The notes: generated by a model not told the origin, from the sequence alone. A stretch of DNA of 64,000 nt from Dactylorhiza incarnata (GCA_033032865.1 JAWHQI010000229.1:2380501-2444500), one strand, 5' to 3'. Shown: positions 42,535 to 54,827, counted from the stretch's first letter. Translations and numbers: made by a program.

Positions 42535-43810
42535 AAATGTCTCCCAAAGGTTAAAACTCATCAAATGTCTCACTAGGAGGAGAATTTTAAAATTCATTAA
42601 TAACGGAATTATCCTCCAGATAAGTATCATTGATGACAATTGTGTCCTCAAAGGGTGGGGAGGCATTTACCACAAGGTCAACGGTAGGCTCTCGACTTCA
42701 CTTCGGACATGACTAGGCACTACAAAATGAAAAGGCTTTATTGAACATGCATTCAATGGGTGTGTGTATGATCGATGGAAAAACACTACAAATTCGCTAG
42801 GTCGCTCGTAGTCACTATCCGGACCATACTCATTAATTATAGTATTGTTACTCCCAGTCTGCGACACAAAGCCATGGTTGGACTCAATCCCATAATTAAG
42901 TGGTATACTACTCGCTCGGCACTGCACCTCATCAAGATGGGATGAATCTAAGTTTGGGAACGGGACCTTAAAAGTGTGCATGCCAGAGTACTTGTCAATT
43001 CACCTTACTCTAGCAGAACAAAACTAATGCTCATAATGGAGGACGAAATGAAATGTCTGTTTGGAGGATCCGAAGTTGTGATGGATCAATTCATTATATA
43101 TCTCGGATCGAAGCCAAGACCGAAATTAGGAAGTAGCCGTATAGACTCTTCATGGATGTTGCTCCGCGTTGTTAACTCATCAAAGCTTGCCATATAGTCG
43201 ACAATGGACATAGATCCTTATTGTAGGGTAAACAACTGCTTGAGGAGATGACTTCTATAAAAAGCATGAAGATCCTTCTGTCATAACTTCCGGGTCATAC
43301 CTACCTAACTAGTAGCATGACAAAGATGGCCGCACTTAAGAGTCCACTCGATCATATTCCAAATATGCTTTAGCCTGATCAAGGAGTCTAGTCTTCACAA
43401 ATCTAACGCTATACTCACTTAATAACCTATACTTTTCCAGGTAGTTTTTCATATCAATGAGCCAATAACTAAAAGGTTCAGGGCTCAGTAAGCCATCAAA
43501 AGCTGTGGATGCTCACCGAAAACTATACTCAAGGCCCTCAAAACGATGATCATTGTAGTAATCGTCCCTAACATAGTCGAATCATGTTTGAAGGTCAGCA
43601 TGATCTTTACGATCAGGGGGTTGTAGACAAGGATGATCATTGTAATATTACTAAAATCTCTCTGAAGGAATTCTATGAGGTCGAATATAGATGGACTCCG
43701 TTTCGTCAAATAGAGGAGTGGGGTAACGACAATGACCTGCCATGGGGAAACCTATAAACTCTACTACTGCGTATCAAAATAAAGCTCGAACCTAGGACTT
43801 TGATACCAAC
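42535..43810 (-). pseudogene. 5' internal part of the old Ty3 element
   Basis: Continues the old element after the nested insertion up to its primer-binding site (about 43798-43808). The longest frame (42667-42981, minus; MHTFKVPFPNLDSSHLDEVQ...) has no recognised domain. No gag or pol catalytic signatures were seen. Confidence 0.5.
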
Positions 43811-44599
43811 TGACACAGTATGAATCTACAGATAACAGACGCGAAACCCTAACACTAAATGAATGCGAGCAATCATGCGACAAATGCGAATAAACTATGG
43901 ACCGACTGAACTATAGATGCAAATGAATGCGCGCACTCAATCCGATGAACTAATGCTGGCTAACCCTTAACCCTAATGCGAAGCAAATGATTTAGTCATG
44001 CAAAATAGTTTTTCCGACATGCAATTAATTAAATAGCAGAAAATTAACACTTGCACAAACAATTACAATAAAGTAAAATTAGTTTGAATCAGGTTAATCA
44101 AGTAATAACTGCACACAAATAAAGTGCTAGAAAATTATATGCAAAGCGATTAAGCTACATATTCACATGAATTAAATGAGCCAAATTAATTGAGCAAAAT
44201 ATTGCTAGCAATAAGGGAAAATATCCGTATATTGTGAAGATATGAAAACTAAAAGAAAACTTACCGAGAAATCGACGCCGACTGTGGAGGAAGTGGTATG
44301 CGGGCTTGGGACGACCATTTGAATGTTGCATTATGTCACGCGAGCGGTTAGCATGGGAATGTGGAATGTAATTGGGGTGATATTTTAAGGATTTTAGGTG
44401 TTTGGAGTTTCCTGGGTAGGAGAAAGGGGCTCGAGGATGCTAAGGCGGATGGATGAAGGGCTGGGACATGGAAGAAACGATTGTTTGATGGGCTCAAAAG
44501 GGTTGGCGACTGGCTGGAGCGGCTGTGTTGAGGAATTTATTATCGGTGGAGAAATTGCTCGAGTTTGAGAGAGGAACGGAGTGACATGGCTTATGAACG

Positions 44600-45071
44600 A
44601 CATTGCGAGGGAGATGAGAGACTCAAAACAAATTATATTAAATGCAATAAACATACGTGATACCATCCAGAGATAAGCTCCGACCAAGCTCTCAAAGGAT
44701 GAGTCCTCCTAAGAACTCTCTCTAAGTGAGAGCCCAAAATACCAAAGATACCAAAGTCCTCAAACACTCCCTCTATATAGATGAGGGAGAGCACGCTTAA
44801 TAAGAAGATACAAAAATATTTTAATTAATATAATTAATCTAATCAATATTAATTTATAACCAACAAGTTAATTAATACTAATTAAATATAAACTATATAA
44901 CTTCGCACATGAACATTCAAGGCGGCTCCATATGCGCTTCTGTGGCTCATGCGAGGGTGTCTGTTCGGACGAGTGAATAAAATTATTCCGCCTTTGAAAA
45001 TCGACCTTGTCTCCAAGGCCAAGCTTCAAATATATTTTCGGGTCTTTCAAAATGTCGGCGGAATACGTCAT
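44600..45071 (-). mobile_element. LTR and pol-tail remnant of another Ty3 element
   Basis: 44640-44800 has the LTR-like phrases of the gag-only family (gataccatccagag, tcctcctaagaactctctct, ccctctatatagatg). Immediately right, on the minus strand, comes LGLGDKVDFQRRNN, resembling the LEDKV tail found at the end of Ty3 polyproteins. This is the 3' LTR plus pol end of a decayed element. A partial copy of the LTR edge (aacattcaaggcg...ctcatgcgagg) recurs at 47640-47695. Confidence 0.5.
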
Positions 45072-45367
45072 CTGGATGAGAGTCGATGGTCATTGGCGCG
45101 AGAAGGAACAGAAATGAGGATGTTCATAAAATGCTAGAATAGATTTGGGTGGAGCTTTGGGTAGCATGGGTTGATGGTGAACATAGGTCGCGGTTAGAGT
45201 GTGCAGGGAGAGATAAGAAGTGTCAAGTAGGGTGGGGCTAACGAGGTGGAGACTTGGAAATTGATATTTGAATTGAAAGTGTAGGGAAAAGTAAATGTTG
45301 GCGTCATTAAAAAGGCCATTTGTAATTGAGAAGTTGGGGATTAGGTGAATGGGGCTTACTGGGAACT

Positions 45368-45823
45368 ATGTTGTTAAAGGTGTGCCTAAGGCTCAAGGCT
45401 CACCAAACTCAGAGGTTTGCGACTTCGTGCACATTTTTTGCGCCTTTGGAGCGTAAAAGATGCGCTTGTGTGAGATTTCTATTGTAAACTCCTTTTTTTC
45501 AAAATAAAGAAAAAAATAATGTACTCAATAATTTTTGCATGATTTAGTGTTTGTGAAGCATAATCAAACGTTGACACTTAAATATGATGCAAGTGACCTG
45601 TGACCACATTGATTCTATTTTTTAAGAGATATAAATGATTGTAATGAATAATTAATGAGTAGAATAGATGAAGAATCTGATCAAGAAGATGAACTGAATT
45701 TTGATGCTGATTATTTAAAATGGATGTGGTTGCGTCTTGCTCTCCTCCGGCGCGTGCTTGCACCTTGAGCATAGGCTCCAAGACCTTTTTGCGCCTTGGT
45801 GTGCCTTGAGCCTTTTATAACTA
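45368..45823 (-). mobile_element. MITE-like element, copy 2 (inverted relative to copy 1)
   Basis: Left end ttgttaaaggtgtgcctaag, right end read inward TAGTTATAAAAGGCTCAAGG. Its right end reverse-complements to match the left end of the 33222-33634 element (caccaaggcgcaaa, ggtcttggagcct). No coding capacity; frames across it are chance. Confidence 0.65.
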
Positions 45824-48561
45824 AGGCTGGGAAAGGCATAAGGGATGCGACGGAGATGGTAAAAGGAGTAAAGGATGAGCTTCTAGCAGGCTCCGATGCA
45901 GAGAGGGGTGGCTGGGTGAACTGAGCGATCCCGGTAGAGTTAAAATAGGAAGGTCTTGTAGGGGCCACGATTGGGAAGAGATAAGACATGCAGTTCCCAA
46001 GTTAATATAATTAATCTAATCTAATCAATATTAATTAATATTTGATGACAATTTTGCGTGTCCAAAAATAATTCGATAAGACAAGCGTACCTATCTTCTT
46101 ATAGTATATGATATTTAAATATAAAGTGTCGTATTTTCTCGAGTTTGTTAAGTACTCTTACTCACGAAGACTACTATTATTTTATCAATGGGAATTTGAA
46201 GTGGTTTGGAAAGAAAATCGTAATGGATTAAAATTAAGTAAAATTGATGATTTAAAAACTAGCACTCGATCTAGAATTCCTTTGGAATGAAAATAAAATA
46301 CCAAACAATTGATTCACAAGCTATCCTTTAAAATAACTTTGTCGTGGAAGTGTTCATAAATTATAATAGCATTTCTCTCTAGAAATACTACCACCTAACC
46401 TTAGGTTGATCGACCGAATTCTCATTTTAAAATCGAAACCGTTAAGAATTGCTTTATGAAGTGAACCCCTCTATTGGATTTAACTCCAATCCTGAAGACT
46501 TGTCTTCTTATCTCTAAGGGTGCATACAACTCATTTTACCTATGAGTGATCTCCTCGTATTAACAAATCTCTCGACCAACAAATGCATATCTTAGATTAA
46601 AAGACATATGTCGACAATATGTAATTAGCACAAAATTATTCAAAGGTAAGTCAAAGTTTTTATTAAGAAAAAGCTTGAAATACAAAGATTGTTACATGAT
46701 TATTTTATTCCAAAGTTTATCGTGATCAAGCGCTAAATAAAGTTTAGCTACTCATCGTGATTGGAAAAATATAAAGAGAGGTAGAGAGATACATGATTAT
46801 AAAATTAAGGCAAAATGACTTACTTACAAGAAAAGCTTAAATTACAAGAAGTAATACATTTTAACTCTCTAACATAGACTAAAAATAGTAAAATGAAAGC
46901 TAAACATTGGAAAATTCGATCCTGAACTCCTGGTATGCTCCTCTTTTTATAGCTGAAACATCTTGTTTACACGCCCAGATTACACGACGCGTAGCTGGCG
47001 AAACAGTCACATTGAAGCTCGGGAGTGATTTCTGAAGTTGAACGCGCTTTTGGTCATAAATTGTGAGTACACGGCGTGTGCCTGGGGCGTGTACCTGACT
47101 GCTACTGTAACTCCCACGGTGTGTCCGCGAATCCCTCTGCTGTATTAAAGGCGACACGCCCTGGGCACACGACTTGTAATATTAAAGTTGAGTTGTTCAG
47201 CTTGCACGACGCGCTGGAAATCTGCTCCTGAGATTGAAGGTTACTACACGCCCTTGGTCCATGTCGTGTACCGAGGGCGTGTAATTTTAACTTTGCTCTT
47301 TTTGGTTCACACGACCTGTTAGCTGAGCGAGAAATGAAATATGTCGAACACGCCCAGGGTACACAGCGTGTACGTGGGCGTGTAATTTGACTTTTCATTA
47401 TTCTTGCTCCAAATCAGCAGCTCAACATGCCCATTTGCACCAAAGTCGAATTAGACCATTCCAATAAGACAGTAACCCGAAATCACAAAAGTAAGACAAA
47501 TTAGTTCAAAATAAAGTGAAACTAAATTAAATTAATTAAAATAAAAGCTAAATCTATATTAAATAAATATATAAATTAGGCATTATCAATATTACGAAGT
47601 TATTTAATACTAATTAATTACAAAATATATAACTATGCATATGAACATTCAAGGCGACTCCCATATGCTTTTGTGGCTCATGCGAGGATGTCTGCTTGAA
47701 CAAGTGCGTAACGGAATTCAATGGCCAAGGGAAATTCGACGGCGGGGGCGGTTTGAGGTGGAAGGAAGGGGAGATGACTGTTGACATCGGGGAAGATGGT
47801 GGAGGTTGGTTGAGAGCCGAAGAAGGGGAAACCAAGCGGTTGAAGGCCCTGTCGGCAACCTGCAGTCTCAAATAAGGATGCTGGAAGGAGAGGGGTGGTC
47901 GACGAGAGTTTCTGGAGTGGCGTGAAGGGTAGTCAGAGGTCTGGAAGGCGAAGGAGTGTAACAGTGTGACAGTTGCTCCACGTCATTGCACCGTGGAGGA
48001 CTGGAGTTAGAATTAGTAAAGATCGGACAGTTTCAGCATCTTTTTTACAAGCCTTTGATCCCCTACATTGGCCTTAGAATCAGTAAATCACCTCTTACTC
48101 TTGCCACGTGTTTGCATGCCCTCAACTCACGCTTCTCCAAGCGTCCCTCTATGCTCACTCCACACATGGCGAGCTTTGACCACTTTGGAGCCAAAATCAG
48201 GTTTCCAGCCCATGGGGCGCCTGTTCAAATTTCAAATAAAAAAATTGGGGCTCTCGCTTATTATAAGCTGCTTTCCTCTCACTTCATCACAGTTCTCATA
48301 GGGTCACACCGGATGCTCTCTTCACAGAAACACTTCCAATTGCTTTCTTCCAAGAATTTCACGGTAACACTCTTCCACATCATTTTAGTTAGTATTATCT
48401 TTTACTTCATCTTGTAAGGATTTCATCTCAGAATTCCATTTCTCTCTTCTTTCACTGCCAGTCTCTGGTTTCTCCGTTGTGCTCCTCCACGCGGGTCTGC
48501 TGCCAACATTGTGCTGAAGCATCAAGTTCTGATCATCAGTTGTGCCATCTCTGTCATTGGG

Positions 48562-48619
<58 letters not shown>

Positions 48620-49102
48620 ACTGGATCAACATCCATCCCAGTTGCTTGCACCTGCCTCTAGCCCACTGGGTTGACCTTCGCCAAATCTCCCGCTCTCTCG
48701 CACGCACTGGATCGAGCTTCATTTCAGTCTCTTGCGCCTGTCTCCATCCCGCTGGGTCCCATTGCGTGATCTGTCACTGGGTCTCTTTCTCCTTAGAGCT
48801 TAATTGTTTGTTCTTGCTCAAGATACTTTCAACGCCTACACTTGATAGTACTAAGAATAGATTCAAAATTTTTAATTTTATGTTACAATAAGCTCTCTTC
48901 GGGGACTTGGCTAAATCATTGGTATTTTATTATAAATAGAAAAGGCAGCCAAGACATAGAGCAGGGGGTTTCTCTCTGAGAGAAGAACTCCATGCGCTCA
49001 TACATTAGTGGTAGACAAGTGAATCTCATGTGCACCCAAAACAACTGATGGGCGGAGCCCTTTCTCAACCAAGAGCCCTGTGCCCGACTACAAGTGTGTA
49101 TG
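45824..49102. other. Mixed transposon remnants, no gene supported
   Basis: 46930-47400 carries several copies of an acacgccc...gggcgtgta theme, common in large Ty3 LTRs. 47590-47720 repeats the LTR edge seen at 44870-44985. 47915-48062 is the partner of the 36637-36780 repeat. A (CT)n microsatellite lies at 48565-48618. The 143-aa plus frame at 47986-48417 has no recognisable domain. Confidence 0.5.
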
Positions 49103-49107
49103 TGTAT

Positions 49108-49301
49108 TGTTAGAAAAGCCCATATCAAAGGCCCATAGTTAGACCCTTTTTTGTATTTATTAGTGTATTTATTTCTCTCTCTCTCCTTTAGTCCCACATT
49201 GTGTATAGGATTTTCTCTCCTCTCTTCTCTCCTATAAATATGTATTCTCTCCTTGTATTTTATAACACAAGTAATACATACAAGCTTCAGCTTTTCCTAC
49301 A
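49108..49301 (+). repeat. 5' LTR of the copia element
   Basis: 194 bp with TG...CA ends. It contains a TATA motif (CCTATAAATA, 49231-49240) and the downstream polyadenylation-like region shared with the 3' copy. Confidence 0.93.
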
Positions 49302-49313
49302 TGGTATCAAAGC
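49302..49313 (+). other. Primer-binding site, initiator tRNA-Met type
   Basis: TGGTATCAAAGC, one base off the common TGGTATCAGAGC, directly abutting the 5' LTR. Confidence 0.85.
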
Positions 49314-50069
49314 GAGGTTACGGACCTGCGGCCTCCCTGCTTTTTGCGGTCACCAAAATCCTGACCGCACCCCTCTTCTCTGACCGCAGCCTCTCTTGGA
49401 GCTCCCCGTGAAAAGCTTCCCGTCCAGCCTCCTCCTCGGGGCCTTCTTATAGACTTCCCGCTGTCTGCGGGCCCCGCTTCCTCTCCTCCTTACGTCGTTG
49501 TGGCCTCCTCCCCGTCTCGCGCGGTCTGCGCCTCCTTCGATCTGCTCGCAGCTGCGACCTCCAGCGAGCTCCTCCTCCAAATCGAAGCAAGTTCCTTCCT
49601 CCGACAGCAGCAGTCTCGATCACTGTGACCGCAACGATCTCTCCTCCGAAGCGAGCTCCTCCGCCGATCTCACAGGAGTAATCACCCACCTCAGCAGCGG
49701 TCTCCTCTGCCCCAGCGAGCTCTCCTCGCAGACCGCCGAGCGCCCTCTTGCAGCGGGTTCCTCTAATCGCAGCACCCTCTTGCTTGCGCTCCCTCCATTG
49801 TATCGTAGCCTGCTCCAGCCCGTGCGGCATCTCAACGCCAAGCGAGCTCTCCCAGCGGCGGCCTGCTCCCGCGGTCTTTTTCTGCGGACTGTCTCGTGCT
49901 CGCACCGGTCTGCTCTGCGATCAGCCCCGTTCGGCGTCTGCTCCTCCAGCGGTCAGCCCTTGCCGACCTCTCCCGCTAGCCGAACTCCCTCAGCAGCGAT
50001 CTCCCTCAAGCGATCTCCAGCAGCAGTCCCCCCTTTGCTTATCTTCAGTCCGCCGCTCTCTCTGTTATA

Positions 50070-50905
50070 ATGGGCTCATCTGAGAACTCCTCGGCTTTGC
50101 CTACTGAGACCGTCCAATAACACCCTCCTAGTGAGCTCCGTGATGAGCTGCGAATTACTACTCTCTCCCTCTCCGGGAAGAAAAACTTCATTCCTTGGGG
50201 TCACTCAATCCGCCGGGTCCTCCAGGCCAAGGGTCTTCTCCCTCATCGTACCGATGATCCCCCGACTCCTACTCCTCCTGAGTGGCTCAAGACTGATGGT
50301 CGGGTCCAGACCTGGATCCTTAACTCTTTGGAGGGCGAACCATATGAAATGGTCATGTACCTGCCCACGGCCAAAGGGATGTGGGACGAGCTCCACTCCT
50401 TATACTCCGGCAAGGACAACCTTCAAAGTCTCTTCGACATTATCTCTGATCTTCAGGCTCTGGACACCAGTGGACCAAACATTACCTCTGTTGTCGCTCG
50501 GGTCAAGTCTCTATCCGAAGCATGGCTTCAACACCAGCCGCCCACCTCTGATCTTGCCACTTAGCGCGCGCAAAGGGAGGCCGTCTGCATTGCTCTGCTA
50601 ATGGCCCGTGTTCCTCCACATCTTCTGAGTATTCGGGCACAGGTCTTGGCCTCGACTCCCACCCCCTCCTTATCGGCTGTCTGCTCCATGCTACTCAAAG
50701 TATCACAACCTCCGGAGGCTCTTGCTCCTCCCTCACCGGCTCTTCTCCAAAATGTCCCTGCTCCTTCATTTCCTCCTCCTTCTAGCCGAGGGGGTCGGTC
50801 GGCCTACCGTGGAAGGGGCCGCGGTGGACGAGGACGGCCGAAGTGCTCGTTCTGTGGTCGTGATGGCCATTATGAGTCCACCTGCTTTCGGAGGCTGGCA
50901 ACCCT
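50070..50905 (+). pseudogene. gag: Copia Gag, broken by two stop codons
   Basis: A start at 50070 follows a CT-rich leader of about 770 bp. The frame meets TAA at 50118-50120 and TAG at 50562-50564 but otherwise runs on in the same phase. The capsid-like segment (TDGRVQTWILNSLEGEPYEM, AKGMWDELHSLYSGKDNLQS) is the UBN2-type copia Gag fold. A classical zinc knuckle, CSFCGRDGHYESTC (50844-50885), closes it. A frameshift at about 50890-50905 then moves the frame into that of pol. The 190-aa frame ending at 50070 is leader, not a gene. Confidence 0.85.
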
Positions 50906-53900
50906 CCTCCTCCACGACCAACTGCTGCAGTCATTGACGATAGCTCCTCGGCCTCTCGTGCCGATCTTGAGGCTCTCCGCCTACAGTTCCAGCAATTCCA
51001 AGGGATGATGACTCCACCTGCCTCGGTCGCCTCCGTCTCCAGCCCAGGTATCGTTTGTCTCTCCACTAGTCCTCGCTGGATAGTGGATTCGGGTGTCACT
51101 CATCATATCACCTCTCTTCAGCCGCCAACGTATTCGGGTGCTCCTCATTCGAAGTGTATCACTGTGGCCAATGGCGCGACTGTCTCTGTGTCCGGCTCAG
51201 CTGATCTATCTCTCAGCCCATCCATTTCTCTCCGCTCGGCACTCCATGTTCCGGGCTCCCCGTTTAACTTACTCTCTGTTAGCCGTCTCACTACTGATTT
51301 GAATTGCTCCGTCACTTTTTCACGTTCTTCTTTTCTGATACAGGATCGACGGACGGGGACTACCATTGGTAAAGGGCAGCTGCGCAACGGGCTCTACCTT
51401 CTCGACGACTCTCCCACCATCCTCACCTCTGTCTCTTCTACTGACTGGCATCAGCGTCTTGGCCATGCTCCCCTCCCTATCCTCAAGAAGGCACTCCCCG
51501 ATGTATCTTTTTCTACATTTCAATGTGAATCATGTATTTTCGGCAAACAACCGCGTTCATCCTTTCCTGCAACCTGTACTCGGAGCTCCGCTCCTTTTGA
51601 TCTTATTCATTCCGATATTTGGGGTCCCTATAAAATTTGTAGTATCTCTGGATTTCGTTACTTTATTACTTTTATTGATGATTACTCCCGCACAACATGG
51701 CTATACTTACTTCGCGAGCGCTCTGAGTTACCTCGTGTGTTTAAGGCATTTATCCTTGAAACCCGTACTCACTTCTCCACCACCGTCAAAACGCTGCGCA
51801 CCGATAATGCTCGCGAATACACTGGCAATGAGTTTTCGAGCTTATGCTCTGAATTCGGGATTATTCACCAAACCTCATGCGCTTACACCCCTCAACAAAA
51901 CGGTGTGGCCGAACGGAAGAACCGACATCTCCTTGATATGGCCCGCTCGATCATGATTCACATGAACGTTCCTAAGGTCTATTGGAACTTTGCGATATCT
52001 ACCGCATGCTTCATTATAAACCGCCTTCCCTCCTCCGTACTCAACAATGCTAGTCCGTTCAGTCTACTCTTTCCCTCTACTCCGGCCTTCCCTTTCACAC
52101 CTCGAATCTTCGGTTGTACGTGTTACGTCCATTCCATGGGACCATCTACGGACAAACTAGATCCCAGAGCGACTAAGCAAATGTTCGTTGGCTACTCCCA
52201 TACACAGAAAGGCTACGTCTGTTATTCTCCTCTCACTCGGAAAATTTCGGTGTCCGCTGACGTAACCTTCCGAGAAGTCTTGCCATTTTTTCCAGCTCCA
52301 GCACCATCTTCTCCATCACCTTCTCTCTCACAACCCGTCATGCGACCCATCGTCCCGGTTAATACGCCTCCTCCACCACCTCTGCCACAACCACTCCCTA
52401 CTCCGCCTCCCTACCGGCTGCCTCTTATCCAGATCTATTCCCGACGCACTTCCCGCCCCGTTGCCCCTGCGCGGTCGTCCTCGTCCTCTGGTGCTCCAAG
52501 TCCTGCTGATCCGGTAACAGAGTCCACCGCTCATCCAATGGCGAGCTACGTATCCCTGCATCGTCTCTCCCCTCCACTTAAAACTCTTGCTACTTCTTTG
52601 TCTACTGTGGCTATTCCTCACTCAGTGCAGGAGGCTCTCCGACACCCTGGCTGGCGCGCTGCCATGGAAGAGGAAATGACAGCTCTCTGGGCAAACAAAA
52701 CCTGGACTCTGGTACCCCGCCCTCCGGGTCAGAAAACAGTTGGCTGTAAATGGGTCTTCGTCATCAAACATGCTCCAAATGGCACTATTGATCGGCTGAA
52801 AGCTCGCTTGGTCGCTCGTGGATATACTCAACAACATGGCATTGACTATGAGGAAACTTTTTCTCCGGTGGCGAAACTGAATACCGTTTGTGTGCTCATC
52901 TCTGTTGCTGTACATCGACGGTGGCCCCTCTATCAATTGGACATCAAAAATGCGTTCCTCAATGGCGATCTACAGGAGACGGTGTACATGGAACAACCTC
53001 CCAGGTTTGAGACCACAGGGGAGTCACTGGTCTGCCTGTTGTTGCAATCTCTGTATGGTCTCAAACAATCCCCGCGGAACTGGTTCAACAAGTTCAGTAA
53101 GGAACTTCGGGTACTTGGTTTCAAACAGAGCTCGGCAGATTCCTCTCTGTTCATTCGCCATCAGCCAACTGGAACAGTTATTCTGCTAGTTTATGTGGAT
53201 GACATCGTCATTTCTGGAGATGACGTCAAAGGGATACAGAAGGTCAAACAACATCTCAACACTGCCTTTCAGACAAAAGATCTAGGAAATCTCAACTACT
53301 TCCTGGGTTTAGAAGTCGCCAGACGATCTGATGGTCTCGTCCTCTCTCAGCGGAAATACTGCCTCGACCTTCTCCACGATGCAGGTTACTTTGGATGCAA
53401 GCCAGTCAACACTCCAATGGATGTAAATCACAAGATTTCTGCTCAGGCATCTGACACTGATCTACTGCTGCAAAATCCGGAGTATTATCGTCGTCTGGTC
53501 GGAAAATTGATCTACCTCACAGTGACAAGACCAGATATATCATTTGCTGTAGGTATTGTCAGCCGATACATGCATGCCCCTCAGAGTTCTCACTTGCAGG
53601 CTGTTGAACGAATCCTCCGATATCTTAAGGCAGCTCCTGGTCAAGGCCTTGTGTACAAAACCTCATCTTCAACTCCAAATCTAGTCGCATATTCAGATGC
53701 TGACTATGCTGGGTCCATAGATGATCGGCGATCAACAAGTGGTTTTTGCACTTACTTTGGAGGACACTTGATCACCTGGCGGAGCAAGAAACAAGCAGTA
53801 GTTGCACGATCTTCAGCTGAAGCAGAATATCGGGCAATGACATCAGTAGTATCAGAACTAACGTGGCTTGAAAGCCTTCTCACGGATCTTGGTATGAAGC

Positions 53901-53989
53901 TTCCCTCACCTGCTCTCCTTCTCTGTGACAGCCAAGCTGCAATACACATCCAAGAATCCCGTCTTTCACGAGAGAACAAAACATATTGA
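50900..53989 (+). pseudogene. pol: Copia Pol: protease, integrase, RT, RNase H
   Basis: The open frame from Met 51005 gives 994 aa, but the frame is open upstream to about 50905 and the Met is not a real start. Residue numbers refer to that Met. Protease: WIVDSGVTHHIT (D28). Integrase: zinc-binding HQRLGH...CESC near 147-180, then catalytic D204 (HSDIWGP), D267 (RTDNAREY), E303 (NGVAERKNR), with canonical D-35-E spacing. RT: about 560-790 with YVDD at 730. RNase H: YSDADYAGS near 895 and SSAEAEYRAM. All catalytic residues are present. A frameshift at about 53949 cuts off the RNase H C-terminus, so the stop at 53987-53989 is premature. Confidence 0.93.
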
Positions 53990-54165
53990 GGTAGACTGCC
54001 ACTTCATTCGAGAGAAAGTCCAGATGAAGAAGATTGAATTGAAGCATGTTCTGGGTACTGAACAGGTTGCGGATGTCCTCACAAAGGCACTGTCCAGTAC
54101 TCTCTATCATCAATGCTTATCCAAGCTTGACGCTTACGATTTATACGCTCCAGCTTGCGGGAGAG
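53950..54165 (+). pseudogene. pol: Copia RNase H C-terminal end in shifted frame
   Basis: Reads FHERTKHIEVDCHFIREKVQ and then VLGTEQVADVLTKAL, the conserved end of copia RNase H, one frame away from the main pol frame. It continues to the polypurine tract; the frame stops at 54198-54200 within the 3' LTR. Confidence 0.85.
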
Positions 54166-54360
54166 TGTTAGAAAAGCCCATATCAAAGGCCCATAGTTAG
54201 GCCCTTTTTGTATTTATTAGTGTATTTATTTCTCTCTCTCTCTCCTTTAGTCCCACATTGTGTATAGGATTTTCTCTCCTCTCTTCTCTCCTATAAATAT
54301 GTATTCCCTCCTTGTATTTTATAACACAAGTAATACATACAAGCTTCAGCTTTTCCTACA
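54166..54360 (+). repeat. 3' LTR of the copia element
   Basis: 195 bp, nearly identical to the 5' LTR; followed by TSD TGTAT. Confidence 0.93.
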
Positions 54361-54827
54361 TGTATGATAGAATTAGGTCAACTTCATTTGATGGCTAAGA
54401 TTGAACGATCGGACCACATGATTTAACTTTCAAAATAGCACTCCAAAGTATTAAAAATACATAAAAATAGTAAGAATTGAGTAGGTCACAATCGTGGGCT
54501 CCGATTGTCCACCTAACAATCCTAAAAGTTTCGATCCCAGATGACGTGCTATCAATCCCCATCATACCTTCCATAGAATATTGCACAATATTCCTTAGTT
54601 AGCACTAGCTGGATTCATACTTACAAATTACTTTCATTTTGTAATTTCAAACATTAGTTAACATAGTTGATATGTTTATAGTATAGTTATACACCGATGC
54701 TTAAACCTAACCTTGGCATAAATTTGTGCAAATTCTCTATTTTAGAATTTTTTTCCCATTTTGTGTCTCATTTTCTATTTACTTTTACACTATTCATCTT
54801 TATACATTTGGTGCTTACTAAATGCAG

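Larger units (their letters stand above)
37036..44600 (-). mobile_element. Old Ty3-type element, interrupted by a younger copy of its own family
   Basis: Its 5' side is on the right: LTR start TGACACAGTATGAATCTAC at 43811 and, just inside, the minus strand reads GTTGGTATCAAAG, an initiator-Met-type primer-binding site. The leader before it (cctataaactctactactgcgtatcaaa) parallels that of the younger element (cctatagactctacgattgcgtatcaaa). Its 3' side holds pol remains (37249-37581) and aaattcatctctgatgag (37048), the counterpart of gaattcatctcccgatgag in the younger copy. LTR outer ends are approximate. Confidence 0.65.
49108..54360 (+). mobile_element. Ty1/copia retrotransposon, near full length (5253 bp)
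   Basis: LTRs 49108-49301 and 54166-54360 (TGTTAGAAAAGCCC...TTTTCCTACA) are flanked by TGTAT at 49103-49107 and 54361-54365. The primer-binding site directly after the 5' LTR is TGGTATCAAAGC (initiator Met). The tract before the 3' LTR is GCGGGAGAG. The domain order Gag, protease, integrase, RT, RNase H is that of copia. The LTRs differ by about two substitutions and two 1-2-bp indels, so the insertion is recent, yet the coding region already has two stops and two frameshifts. Confidence 0.95.
35447..54827 (+). other. Giant intron 2 of the ERGIC3-like gene (19,381 bp)
   Basis: Donor GTAATT, acceptor AAATGCAG. It holds an old Ty3 element split by a younger copy of the same family, LTR remnants, the second MITE-like copy and a copia element. 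A (GA)n microsatellite lies at 35893-35928. The rest of 35447-36600 is AT-rich and shows no recognised feature. Confidence 0.75.

Noticed and set aside
47986..48417. 143-aa plus-strand ORF as a possible host gene
   Set aside because: No domain; it begins inside a dispersed repeat and lacks any match to the ERGIC3 exon series.
49498..50070. 190-aa plus-strand ORF in the copia element
   Set aside because: Ser/Pro/Leu-rich translation of a CT-rich leader that ends exactly where gag starts; no conserved domain.
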